Origin: CAYRNR01 sp964425605
Lineage (GTDB): Bacteria; Myxococcota_A; UBA796; UBA9615; CAYRNR01
NCBI GenBank assembly: GCA_964425605.1
Contig: CAYRNR010000007.1
Span: forward strand, 1 to 64,000
Direction: 5' to 3'
DNA length: 64,000 nucleotides
Shown here: one piece after another, positions 42,758 to 49,410 of the stretch
How positions within the stretch are numbered: the stretch's first letter is position 1
How the letters are laid out: the number at the start of each line of letters is the position of its first letter
Position numbers and translations under genes: made by a program
The notes under the pieces: generated by a model
Told to the model about the DNA's origin: nothing
The model's input: the letters and a program-made list of their open reading frames with translations, nothing else
Databases searched by the model: none

Positions 42758-42937
42758 ATGACCTGCATCGCGCACACCCCCTTCACCCCGGCCCGCGGCG
42801 GCGACGAGATTCCCGCCGGAACCTTCCACGGTGGCGACGAGATTCCCGCTGGAACCTTCCACGGTGGCGACGAGATCCCCGCCGGGACCTTCCACGGCGG
42901 CGACGAGATCCCCGCGGGCACGTTCCATGGCGGCTAG
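42758..42937 (+). CDS. Repeat peptide precursor 1: 15-residue leader plus four DEIPAGTFHGG units
   Basis: This encodes 59 residues: MTCIAHTPFTPAR, four perfect copies of GGDEIPAGTFH, then GG and the TAG stop. Divided after each Gly-Gly, it is one 15-residue leader ending GG plus four identical 11-mers DEIPAGTFHGG, the last ending exactly at the C-terminus, as in polyubiquitin. The ATG at 42758 is favoured over the in-frame ATG at 42725 because GGAGCTCACCATG is identical at peptide gene 2, where no upstream ATG exists. Leader residues match gene 2 (M..IA.TPF.PA). No signal peptide is seen. The nearby JAB and E1-like genes suggest cleavage after GG and activation of the new C-terminus, which is inference. 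A RiPP precursor is the alternative. Confidence 0.85.
   Translation: MTCIAHTPFTPARGGDEIPAGTFHGGDEIPAGTFHGGDEIPAGTFHGGDEIPAGTFHGG
42797..42934 (+). repeat. Four 33-bp tandem repeats encoding GGDEIPAGTFH, plus a trailing GGC GGC
   Basis: The units start at 42797, 42830, 42863 and 42896. The six bases 42929-42934 add the final Gly-Gly. All base differences between units are at third codon positions and are synonymous. Confidence 0.95.
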
Positions 42938-43030
42938 CGCTCGCCGTGGACAGGCCGTCCCGTCTGGCCGGTGCGACCTCGCAGCGGATGGGGCTCGGAG
43001 AGGTCCGCGAGACGCCACCGGAGAAGAAAG

Positions 43031-43091
43031 TGTGTCAGCAACCGAGGGACGGTTCGTCTAGCGCGGTGTACGGGGCGGACGGGCCGCACCG
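43031..43091 (+). promoter_or_regulatory. Conserved leader block before peptide gene 2
   Basis: This is the duplicate of 42677-42737, with the same internal spacing. Here it is followed by 63 more bases before the peptide ATG at 43155, where copy 1 has 20, so an insertion or deletion of 43 bases lies between the block and the ribosome site. The rest of the 217-base gap between the two peptide genes holds no supported gene. Confidence 0.55.
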
Positions 43092-43154
43092 TCAAACAGT
43101 CCCTGGAGACCCCAGGGCCCGGCGCCAACCACCGGAAACAACACGGAGCTCACC

Positions 43155-43265
43155 ATGAACAGCATCGCATCCACGCCCTTCATCCCAGCCCACGGTGGCG
43201 ATGAGATCCCCGCCGGAACATTTCATGGCGGTGACGAGATCCCTGCCGGGACCTTTCACTGCTGA
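43155..43265 (+). CDS. Repeat peptide precursor 2: leader plus two units, ending in Cys
   Basis: This encodes 36 residues: MNSIASTPFIPAH, two copies of GGDEIPAGTFH, then Cys and TGA. The leader is alignable with precursor 1 (M-x-x-I-A-x-T-P-F-x-P-A). Cut after Gly-Gly, it would give a 15-residue leader, one DEIPAGTFHGG and one terminal DEIPAGTFHC with no Gly-Gly. The end therefore differs from precursor 1 and could be a chain terminator, a thiol-bearing variant or a decaying copy. The stop lies 10 bases before the ATG of the second small conserved protein, and GAGGAGG spans the gap. It is too short for ordinary gene callers but supported by repeat conservation, leader similarity and the shared GGAGCTCACC ribosome site. 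Confidence 0.82.
   Translation: MNSIASTPFIPAHGGDEIPAGTFHGGDEIPAGTFHC
43194..43259 (+). repeat. Two 33-bp tandem repeats encoding GGDEIPAGTFH
   Basis: The units start at 43194 and 43227. Compared with the four units of gene 1, only third codon positions differ (for example ACA and TTT instead of ACC and TTC). Confidence 0.95.
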
Positions 43266-43275
43266 GGAGGCTGCC

Positions 43276-43563
43276 ATGCCCAGCATGTTCTACCGCACGA
43301 AGGACGGCCGCGCGGACTACCAGTTCTCCTTCGAGCAGTCGGGGGGGGATTGGAAGGCGTTCATCGTGTCGCAGCCGAGCTATCGCGGCCGGCCCACGGG
43401 CTGTCATCCCACCCACCGGCTGACGCAGAACGGGCGTCACTACGTGTGCTGGACGAATCCGTTGCGCAGCCTCGAGGAGGCCAAGCAGGTCGCGGCGCTG
43501 TGGGCCGACGAGACCCAGAAGTACATCCGGACCGGGAAGCAATTCGGGGGCCGCGGGAGTTGA
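43276..43563 (+). CDS. Small conserved protein of the repeat-peptide cluster, copy 2
   Basis: This encodes 95 residues, with GAGGAGG before the ATG at 43276. It is homologous along its length to the 91-residue copy at 42396 (YRT.DG.ADY.FSFEQ, QPSY.GR..GC.PTHRL, YVCW, EA.QVAALWAD.TQ.YIRTG). The middle reads GCHPTHRLTQNGRHYVCW. Unlike copy 1, it carries a short extension FGGRGS, so a Gly-Gly lies three residues before the end. If JAB peptidases act after Gly-Gly, this tail could be trimmed to expose GG, as in some ubiquitin-like precursors. Whether the protein is a conjugating factor, a ubiquitin-like modifier or a recognition protein cannot be told from sequence. It is 40 bases upstream of the JAB gene. 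Confidence 0.82.
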   Translation: MPSMFYRTKDGRADYQFSFEQSGGDWKAFIVSQPSYRGRPTGCHPTHRLTQNGRHYVCWTNPLRSLEEAKQVAALWADETQKYIRTGKQFGGRGS

Positions 43564-43603
43564 GGGCGAACACAAGCACGCGCGCGCGTGGGAGGCGAGA
43601 TCC

Positions 43604-44491
43604 ATGGGTAGACGTGGACGGAAGAGGCGTCGGCAGCGATCGTGGGAGAACCAGGCCCCGGCCGTGGAGTCGCGGCCGCCGGTGCCCACGAGCTTTCGGA
43701 TCACCGAAGAAGTGCTGCAGGCCATTCGGGAGACGATCGGCTCGCGCCCGGCCGAGAACGGCGGCGCCCTGGGCGGTGATCCCGAAGATGGCGTGGTCCG
43801 CCACTTCCACTTCGACGAGGGATCGGCCCGAACCCGTGCGACCTACAGCCCGGAGGTGGGGCAGCTCAATCGCCTGTTCAAGGAGGACTGGAACCCGCGA
43901 GGTATCCGGCTGATGGGGTTCGTGCATAGCCACCCCGGTGGCTTCGGCCGGCCGTCCATGGGCGACGAAGTGTACGCGACCGACATCCTCGGTGCGGTCG
44001 AGGACATGGGCTACCTGATGCTGCCGATCGTGATGACGGAGCCAGATACTGGGCGGTTCGAGCTGCGGCCCCACGTGGCCGTGCCGGCGCGCCGCGGTGT
44101 CGAGATCCGCCCGCTGGAGCTCGAGGTGGTCTCGGAGGACGCCGTGGCTTCCACGGAGCCCACCGAGGCCGTGGAGTCCGAGGGCTTGGACCTGGATCCG
44201 ACCGCCCTGGCCGCCCACCTGGAGTCCATCCGCTTGCGCAACAGGATTCTCGCGAACGACCTGTGGCTGTGCGGCCCCGACCAGGGGCTCGCGCGTCTAC
44301 GTCAGGAAGCGGCGCTCTGCGCGTCTGATCCCGTGGAAACGCCGGAAACCACCCCGGACGAGGAGCCCTGCCATGAGAGCCTTTTCCTATCCTTCGTTGA
44401 CCGACGACTTCCCCCGGCCGTTCCCCCGCCCTTTCACTGGGGACCGTTCCACCCACGACAGACGCCCGACTCTGCTCGGGATGACGCATAG
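43604..44491 (+). CDS. JAB/MPN (JAMM) metallopeptidase
   Basis: This encodes 295 residues with GGGAGGCGAG before the ATG. After a very basic start (MGRRGRKRRRQRS) the JAB domain runs from about residue 30 to 165. Glu51 sits in AENGGALGG. His108 and His110 are in GFVHSHPGGFGRPSMGDE, which has the exact H-x-H-x10-D spacing to Asp121, and Ser/Pro positions are conserved. These zinc peptidases cut after Gly-Gly in ubiquitin-like proteins or their precursors. The C-terminal ~130 residues form a separate helical and low-complexity region rich in Pro/Glu. Its last 119 bases overlap the JAB-E1 gene if the ATG at 44373 is used. It is paralogous to the N-terminal domain of that protein. Confidence 0.92.
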   Translation: MGRRGRKRRRQRSWENQAPAVESRPPVPTSFRITEEVLQAIRETIGSRPAENGGALGGDPEDGVVRHFHFDEGSARTRATYSPEVGQLNRLFKEDWNPRGIRLMGFVHSHPGGFGRPSMGDEVYATDILGAVEDMGYLMLPIVMTEPDTGRFELRPHVAVPARRGVEIRPLELEVVSEDAVASTEPTEAVESEGLDLDPTALAAHLESIRLRNRILANDLWLCGPDQGLARLRQEAALCASDPVETPETTPDEEPCHESLFLSFVDRRLPPAVPPPFHWGPFHPRQTPDSARDDA

Positions 44492-45980
44492 CGTCCTCGC
44501 CGAGATTCGCGCGTCCATCGGAGCGCGTCCAGCAGAGAGCGGCGGCGTCCTCGGGATACGTGGAGACGGTCAGGTGGTCGGCTACTTCCACTTCGACGCC
44601 GTGTCCGTGAACACGCCGGGCAGCTACAGCCCCAACAGCGAGAGCCTCAACCACCTCTTCCGTAATCACTGGAATCCCTGCGACATCCGCGTCGCCGGGT
44701 TCGTGCACAGCCACCCGTCCTGGCTGCGCCACCCCACGCGCGGGGACGAGATGTACGCCGAGCGCATCCTCGACGCCATCCCTGATCTGGACCACCTCTT
44801 CCTGCCCATCGTGATCCCGGCGGCGTTCACCCGGCCGTTCGAGGTGATCCCCCACGTGGCCGTGAGGGGGACGCGTGGCATCGAGATCTACGAGGTGCCC
44901 CTCGCGACCTACGACAACGCCGTTGTCGAGGATCTGTGCGAGCCCGCAGCCGCGTCCGTCGAGGAGCGGGCCGAGGTCGAGACTGCCGACGAGCCGGGCG
45001 AGGAGCCGCCGTCCAGGGTCGACCAGTCCCGGATCTTCGCCCGTGTGGAGGATGCCTACGACCTCGACGCGTTGCGACGAAGCCGCGTCATCGCCATCGG
45101 CGCGGGTGGCGCGGCCCAGTTCCTCGAGGACCTGGCTCGAAGCGGCGTGGAGGAGTTCGTGCTCGTGGACCGCGACACCGTGTCCGAGACCAACATCGCG
45201 ACGCAGCAGACCTACCTGCGCGACGTCGGCCGCGCCAAGGTGACCTGCATCGGCGAGCGCCTGCTGGACATCAACCCCGAGGTGCGCGTGTTCACGGTGA
45301 CGAGGTTCATCGAGGACGTGGACGACGAGGAGTTCGCGTCGTGGCTCGGGCCGATGGACGGCGGCGAGCCGCCGTCGCAGACCCTACTGTGCGGCTTCAC
45401 GGACAGTTTTCCCGCCCAGGCGCGCGTCAACCGACTCGCCCTGCAGTTCGCCGTGCCCAGCCTCAGCGCCCAGGTTTACTACCAGGGCCGCGGCGCAGAG
45501 CTCTCATTCACTCATCCGGACGTGACCCCCGCGTGCCACCGCTGCGCGCTGCGGTCGCGGTACGAGGCCTACACGGAGCAGGAGTTCGAGAACGACGTGA
45601 CATCCAACGGCACGCCCATCTTCGCCACAGGTCGCCTCAACGCCCTCAAGGGCTTCTTGGCCTTGGCGTTGCTGCAGCACGGCTCGGATCACGCGCGCTG
45701 GGGAGGGCTGGCCGCTCGGATCGGCGACCGAAACCTGGTGCAGATCCGCATGGATCCCGACCTGTCAGAAACGCTGGGTTTAACCGTCTTCGATCGCGTG
45801 TTCGGCGAGGGCGACACCGATCGCATCCTGTTCGACGAGGTCGTGTGGTTGCCCCAGCTGCCGGACAACGAGGCCAGCGGTTTTACCACCTGTCCGGACT
45901 GCGGTGGGACCGGGAACCTCAGGTCGGCGGCCGGGTCCTTCGCGGACACGCGGCCCATGCGAGAGGAGTATCCGGGATGA
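44373..45980 (+). CDS. Fusion of JAB (JAMM) peptidase and E1/ThiF adenylating domain
   Basis: This encodes 535 residues from the ATG at 44373 (GAGGAG upstream). The ATG at 44481 is an alternative. The JAB part has Glu55 (PAESGGVLG) and HSHPSWLRHPTRGD with His112, His114 and Asp125 at the H-x-H-x10-D spacing. An acidic linker follows at ~190-215. The E1/ThiF domain starts near residue 235: VIAIGAGGAAQ nucleotide loop, FVLVDRDTVSETNIATQQTY with Asp266, Asp268 and Asn274, and DVGRAK (Lys289). Two Cys pairs, CHRC (388-391) and CPDC (507-510), would hold structural zinc. E1 domains adenylate a C-terminal Gly of a ubiquitin-like or peptide substrate. Physical linkage of cleavage and activation fits the Gly-Gly repeat peptides upstream. 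Confidence 0.93.
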   Translation: MRAFSYPSLTDDFPRPFPRPFTGDRSTHDRRPTLLGMTHSVLAEIRASIGARPAESGGVLGIRGDGQVVGYFHFDAVSVNTPGSYSPNSESLNHLFRNHWNPCDIRVAGFVHSHPSWLRHPTRGDEMYAERILDAIPDLDHLFLPIVIPAAFTRPFEVIPHVAVRGTRGIEIYEVPLATYDNAVVEDLCEPAAASVEERAEVETADEPGEEPPSRVDQSRIFARVEDAYDLDALRRSRVIAIGAGGAAQFLEDLARSGVEEFVLVDRDTVSETNIATQQTYLRDVGRAKVTCIGERLLDINPEVRVFTVTRFIEDVDDEEFASWLGPMDGGEPPSQTLLCGFTDSFPAQARVNRLALQFAVPSLSAQVYYQGRGAELSFTHPDVTPACHRCALRSRYEAYTEQEFENDVTSNGTPIFATGRLNALKGFLALALLQHGSDHARWGGLAARIGDRNLVQIRMDPDLSETLGLTVFDRVFGEGDTDRILFDEVVWLPQLPDNEASGFTTCPDCGGTGNLRSAAGSFADTRPMREEYPG

Positions 45981-47341
45981 GGAATTTCTGCCACGGCACG
46001 GACCAGGCCTTCCGCGACCTCGAACAGCGGGCCGTAAACGGCTGCGTCACGTTCCACGGCTGCGAGCTGCCGCCGGGCTGTACTCCCCCCCGTGCTTCGG
46101 TGGGATTCGAGGTGGACGGCGCCACGGGGCTGGCTCGCCTGCTGGTCCAGCGGGGTGTCCAGTACGAAGGCGTCGACGAGGACCTGCGGGGATGGACGGC
46201 CAGCGGTGCGCTGAACTTCCGGTCGTTCGCCGATCTGCGTCGCTGGATCTGCTCGGATTTGAGCATCTACTTCGCCCGTCCGGTTCCCACCGCGGCGGCG
46301 CCGTCCGAGCAGGTCGCCACCCCGAGGCACCAGCCCATCGAGACGATCTGTGATCTCTCGCAGGTCCAGGTGGACGGCCGCTCGTCCAACGGCGCCTTCT
46401 TCATCGACGAGGCCGCTCTCTTCGAGCAGCTCGCGTCGCGCGTGCGTGGCCAGGATCCCGCTCTGCGGCACATCTCGGGGGGAATCGCGCGCCATCTGGC
46501 CAAGGTGAACCCTGGCCGCCCCGCCACGATGTTCGCCATCGGACCCTCGGGTGTCGGCAAGACCCTTACCGCCGAGGTGCTGCCCGAGGCCCTGCAGGCC
46601 GTGATGGCCGAGGGTGACTCCTGCGGCTACCTCCGCCTCGACATGAACGAGTACAAGGAGGCGAGCCGTGTCAGCCAGCTCCTCGGCGCCCCCCAGAGCT
46701 ACGTCGGCTACGGCGAGGGCGCGCAGCTCGTCGATGCCCTGGCGGCCAACCCACGTACGATCGTGTTGTTCGACGAGATCGAGAAGGCCCACCCGGACAT
46801 CCTCCAGATCCTGATGAGCCCCATGGACGCTGGACGCCTCTCCTCTGCGGCTCGCGTGGGGGACAGCCGCGCCCTGGACGTGCGGCAGGCGATCTTCATC
46901 TTCACCAGCAACCTCAAGGCCACGGATGTGCTCGGGGAGCTGCAGGATCGCGACGCCTTCGACGACACGGACAGCGTGAACGAAGTGGCCCGTCGTCACC
47001 TCGAGGCAGCCGGCATGAAGACCGAGCTCGTCGGCCGGATCAACACCTTCCTCCCCTACCGCCCCCTCGGCCCGGAGCACCAGGTCGAACTCGTGGCCAT
47101 GTCCATCAACCGCGTCGCCCGCGAGTACGGCATCCAGCTCGGCCGCATCGAGCCCAGCGTGGTCTCGGCCCTGCTCCCACGCGTCCAGGCTGGCAGCTTC
47201 GGTGTTCGCCCGGCCGAGTACGCGGTGGAGACGGCGCTGGGGAGCGCCTTCGCGCGAGCTGCGGCGACGGGCGCCAGTGAGTCGATGGTGTTGTCGGGGA
47301 CGGAGGAGTTTCGGTGTCTACCGATGAAGGACGCGCACTAG
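45977..47341 (+). CDS. Clp/Hsp100-family AAA+ ATPase with a novel N-terminal region
   Basis: This encodes 454 residues. The ATG at 45977 overlaps the E1 stop (ATGA). The first ~140 residues are unlike Clp N-domains and contain MRNFCHGTDQAFRDLEQRAV and SFADLRRWICSDLSIYF. One AAA+ module of the ClpA/ClpB second-ring type follows: Walker A GPSGVGKT (189-196), LDMNEY, the pore segment PQSYVGYGEG, Walker B VLFDEIEKAH (263-272), FTSN and a C-terminal small domain (INTFLPYRPL ... FGVRPAEYAVETALG). Hsp100 ATPases unfold or thread proteins. Coupled to JAB and E1 genes, it may unfold peptide-tagged targets or expose precursors. This is inference. Confidence 0.9.
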   Translation: MRNFCHGTDQAFRDLEQRAVNGCVTFHGCELPPGCTPPRASVGFEVDGATGLARLLVQRGVQYEGVDEDLRGWTASGALNFRSFADLRRWICSDLSIYFARPVPTAAAPSEQVATPRHQPIETICDLSQVQVDGRSSNGAFFIDEAALFEQLASRVRGQDPALRHISGGIARHLAKVNPGRPATMFAIGPSGVGKTLTAEVLPEALQAVMAEGDSCGYLRLDMNEYKEASRVSQLLGAPQSYVGYGEGAQLVDALAANPRTIVLFDEIEKAHPDILQILMSPMDAGRLSSAARVGDSRALDVRQAIFIFTSNLKATDVLGELQDRDAFDDTDSVNEVARRHLEAAGMKTELVGRINTFLPYRPLGPEHQVELVAMSINRVAREYGIQLGRIEPSVVSALLPRVQAGSFGVRPAEYAVETALGSAFARAAATGASESMVLSGTEEFRCLPMKDAH

Positions 47342-47369
47342 CGACAGAAATCCTACAACCCTGCCCAGC

Positions 47370-48323
47370 CTACGGTCGGTCCCTCTCGCCCTCCCGCTCC
47401 TCCAGCCGCACCTCGAACAGCCCATTCTCGTCAGTCCGGCTGACCAGCGTGAGCACCCGGTGAGAGGCGTCCACGGTCACCGTGACCTCGCCCGTGGTCT
47501 CGTCTTGGCCGATCCAGACCCGATCTTCGGCCACGTCGTCGGGATAGGCCTGGGCGACGAGCTCCTGGGCGGCGAACAGCTTCCAGCTGTCGCGGCTCTC
47601 CTCGGCAGGCGGAGGGGGCTGGAGGGCCCGGTCGCTGCCGCCGGTGCCGGCGATGTCCAGGAGTACGCCGAACCGCTCCCGGTCCAGGGGGATTGGAAGC
47701 GCGGCGAGCACTCGCCGCAGAAAGCCGGCCGCCGGGGCGAGTAGCTTGCTGGAGCCGGACAGGATCTGGTCCCAGGCTGCCAGTTCGGCGTCGTGCCACA
47801 GGGAGCGTGCCAGGAGTTCGCCGCGGACGGGCCAGAGCGCCTCCAGGGCGACCATCTGGAAGCCGGCGTCGAGGCGGCGAACGAGCAGTAGCAGGAGCTC
47901 TTCCTCGAGGTGCTCTTCGGTCTGCTCGCCCAGTGTGGTCTCGGCGTCCTCGGCCGTGGGGAGGCGAGGAGGGGACCACGGCGCTGAACCGGGTTCCATG
48001 GCCGTGGAGAGTGCCTCGGCGACCACGGGTGGACCGAGGCCGGGGAAGAGCAGCTGGATGGTCCGGTCCGAGGACGGTCGGTAGCTCCCGGAGACGAGGT
48101 CTGCGGGGCGTCCGAGGCGGGCGCGAACCCTCGGCCACAGCAGGCTCTGGTAGGCCCTCGCGGCATCGCCCTCGGCCAGCAGGGCGAGCTGGCCCGCCTG
48201 GATGGCCAGCGCGGCCCCGGGGAGGCGGTCCGGGGCCGTGGCGGTCTCGATGGGCTGCAGGGCCAGCTCCTGCTCGATGTCGCGCAGCAACGCGCGCTCG
48301 AAGGCGTCTCGGTCGGGGGTCAT
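47370..48323 (-). CDS. Hypothetical protein downstream of the sigma-like gene
   Basis: This encodes 317 residues from MTPDRDAFERALLRDIEQEL. The open frame continues upstream but only as low-quality text, so the ATG at 48323 is preferred. Mostly helical with many Leu/Ala (EEHLEEELLLLLVRRLDAGF), it ends in a beta-rich part (EVTVTVDASHRVLTLVSRTD, LFEVRLEEREG). There is no TM segment or zinc motif. It lies 64 bases after the sigma-like gene and is the last member of the right-hand operon. By position it might regulate that protein, but there is no sequence evidence. Confidence 0.7.
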   Translation of the reverse strand: MTPDRDAFERALLRDIEQELALQPIETATAPDRLPGAALAIQAGQLALLAEGDAARAYQSLLWPRVRARLGRPADLVSGSYRPSSDRTIQLLFPGLGPPVVAEALSTAMEPGSAPWSPPRLPTAEDAETTLGEQTEEHLEEELLLLLVRRLDAGFQMVALEALWPVRGELLARSLWHDAELAAWDQILSGSSKLLAPAAGFLRRVLAALPIPLDRERFGVLLDIAGTGGSDRALQPPPPAEESRDSWKLFAAQELVAQAYPDDVAEDRVWIGQDETTGEVTVTVDASHRVLTLVSRTDENGLFEVRLEEREGERDRP

Positions 48324-48387
48324 GGCCTGTTCCGTTCTGTCCGTGGGCGAACCACGAGCTCCTACCCCTACAAGCCGCTGGCCGGCG

Positions 48388-49410
48388 TCAGATTGCGCGC
48401 GGGGAGAAATATCGGATCGAGGCCAGGATAGCGATGTTGCAGGTGTCCGGTTCGAGATCGAAATGTAGCAGGGCCTCCTCTCTGCCGTCCTCGTCGCTCT
48501 GGAGGAGAGCCGGTCCATGGACGAGACCGTTGCCGGCTTCGCGTGCCCAGAGCCAGGTCCTCCACAACGTGCGCTTGCGTGCCTGGAGGCGATGCAAGCT
48601 GCCCGCGGTGAGGGGATCCCGGTCCGTCCCCAGCGGATCGTTCCGAAGCCCCAGCGCGTCGAGCGCCGAGGCCGATACTGCGACGGGCAGCATGGGCTCG
48701 AGGGGAAGGAAGGCGCCGGACGGAGCCTCGGGGTGCAGGTCGACCAGTTCGCTCTTGGTCCTCGAGACGGCGGCCCCGTGGATGCCCAGCTCCTCGGCCA
48801 CCTGCTTGCCCGTGGCCCCCGAAGCGTGGCGAATCGACGCGTACAGGTAGCGCAGGGACAGACCCTTCAGCCTGGACGGGAGTGGCCCGGGCCCACCCCG
48901 GTAGTGGAACCACGACCTGCCGAGCAGGATCGGATCGTGGCCTGTGAACGACGCATCCGGTGTGTCGGCCTCCTGGACGGTCGTGGTGCGCTCGGTGGCA
49001 GCCCTCCTCCGTGCCGCTCGCAACGCACTGCGTGCCCCCAGGGCCAGCCCTATCTCGATATAGGCCGGGCCCGTGATGCGGAAATCGGGGTTGTCGCAGA
49101 ATCGCTCGAGGGTCCGTAGCACGAAGTCCTGGACGACGTCGTCCAGGTCGATCAGGGCGCTGTCGTCGCCGAGGCAGGCCGAACCCCCGGGCTCGAAGTC
49201 CACGTGGACACGAACCCGGTTGCCCTCGCCTCGAAACGGCGCGGTGAACACAGCCCGACGCCCGTTTCCACGTGCCCGCTGGACCACGGCATCGACGAAC
49301 CGGCACAGGGCCTCGGCCAAGGCGCCGTAGTGGCGGCCATCGGGGTGGCCACGCCAGGCCCGCCACGAGCGGTCCAGGCGCTCCAGCGCGTCGGCGACAC
49401 GATCACCCAC
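48388..49410 (-). CDS. Sigma-70-like or HTH protein of the right-hand operon
   Basis: This encodes 340 residues from a GTG at 49410 that overlaps the helicase stop by eight bases. The text LIDLDDVVQDFVLRTLERF resembles the E-D-x-x-Q-x-x-F-L-x-x-x region 2 helix of ECF sigma factors. LKGLSLRYLYASIRHASGATGKQVAEELGIHGAAVSRTKSEL resembles a region 4 helix-turn-helix. The spacing is larger than in true ECF sigma factors and the second half (residues ~220-340) is unrelated, ending in a beta-rich part. A divergent sigma factor or DNA-binding regulator is plausible. Confidence in the function is low, though the gene itself is sound. Confidence 0.65.
   Translation of the reverse strand: MGDRVADALERLDRSWRAWRGHPDGRHYGALAEALCRFVDAVVQRARGNGRRAVFTAPFRGEGNRVRVHVDFEPGGSACLGDDSALIDLDDVVQDFVLRTLERFCDNPDFRITGPAYIEIGLALGARSALRAARRRAATERTTTVQEADTPDASFTGHDPILLGRSWFHYRGGPGPLPSRLKGLSLRYLYASIRHASGATGKQVAEELGIHGAAVSRTKSELVDLHPEAPSGAFLPLEPMLPVAVSASALDALGLRNDPLGTDRDPLTAGSLHRLQARKRTLWRTWLWAREAGNGLVHGPALLQSDEDGREEALLHFDLEPDTCNIAILASIRYFSPRAI

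Noticed and set aside
42544..42921. Minus-strand ORF with KVPAGISSPPW repeats opposite the peptide gene
   Set aside because: It is the antisense image of the 33-bp repeats. Variation between units falls at third codon positions of the plus frame, no ribosome site or leader supports the minus frame, and the second peptide gene gives no matching ORF.
42725..42937. Longer start for peptide gene 1 at the ATG at 42725
   Set aside because: The aligned position in the second leader is ACG GGG without an ATG, whereas GGAGCTCACCATG is identical at both downstream starts.
42797..43259. Possible CRISPR-like or minisatellite array
   Set aside because: The units are directly adjacent with no spacers, stay in frame and vary only silently, so they are coding repeats.
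42396..47341. Interpretation as a graspetide, lanthipeptide or YcaO-type RiPP cluster
   Set aside because: No ATP-grasp, LanM/LanB or YcaO gene is visible. The enzymes present are JAB, E1/ThiF and Clp types. A RiPP with E1-type activation remains possible and is noted in the feature.
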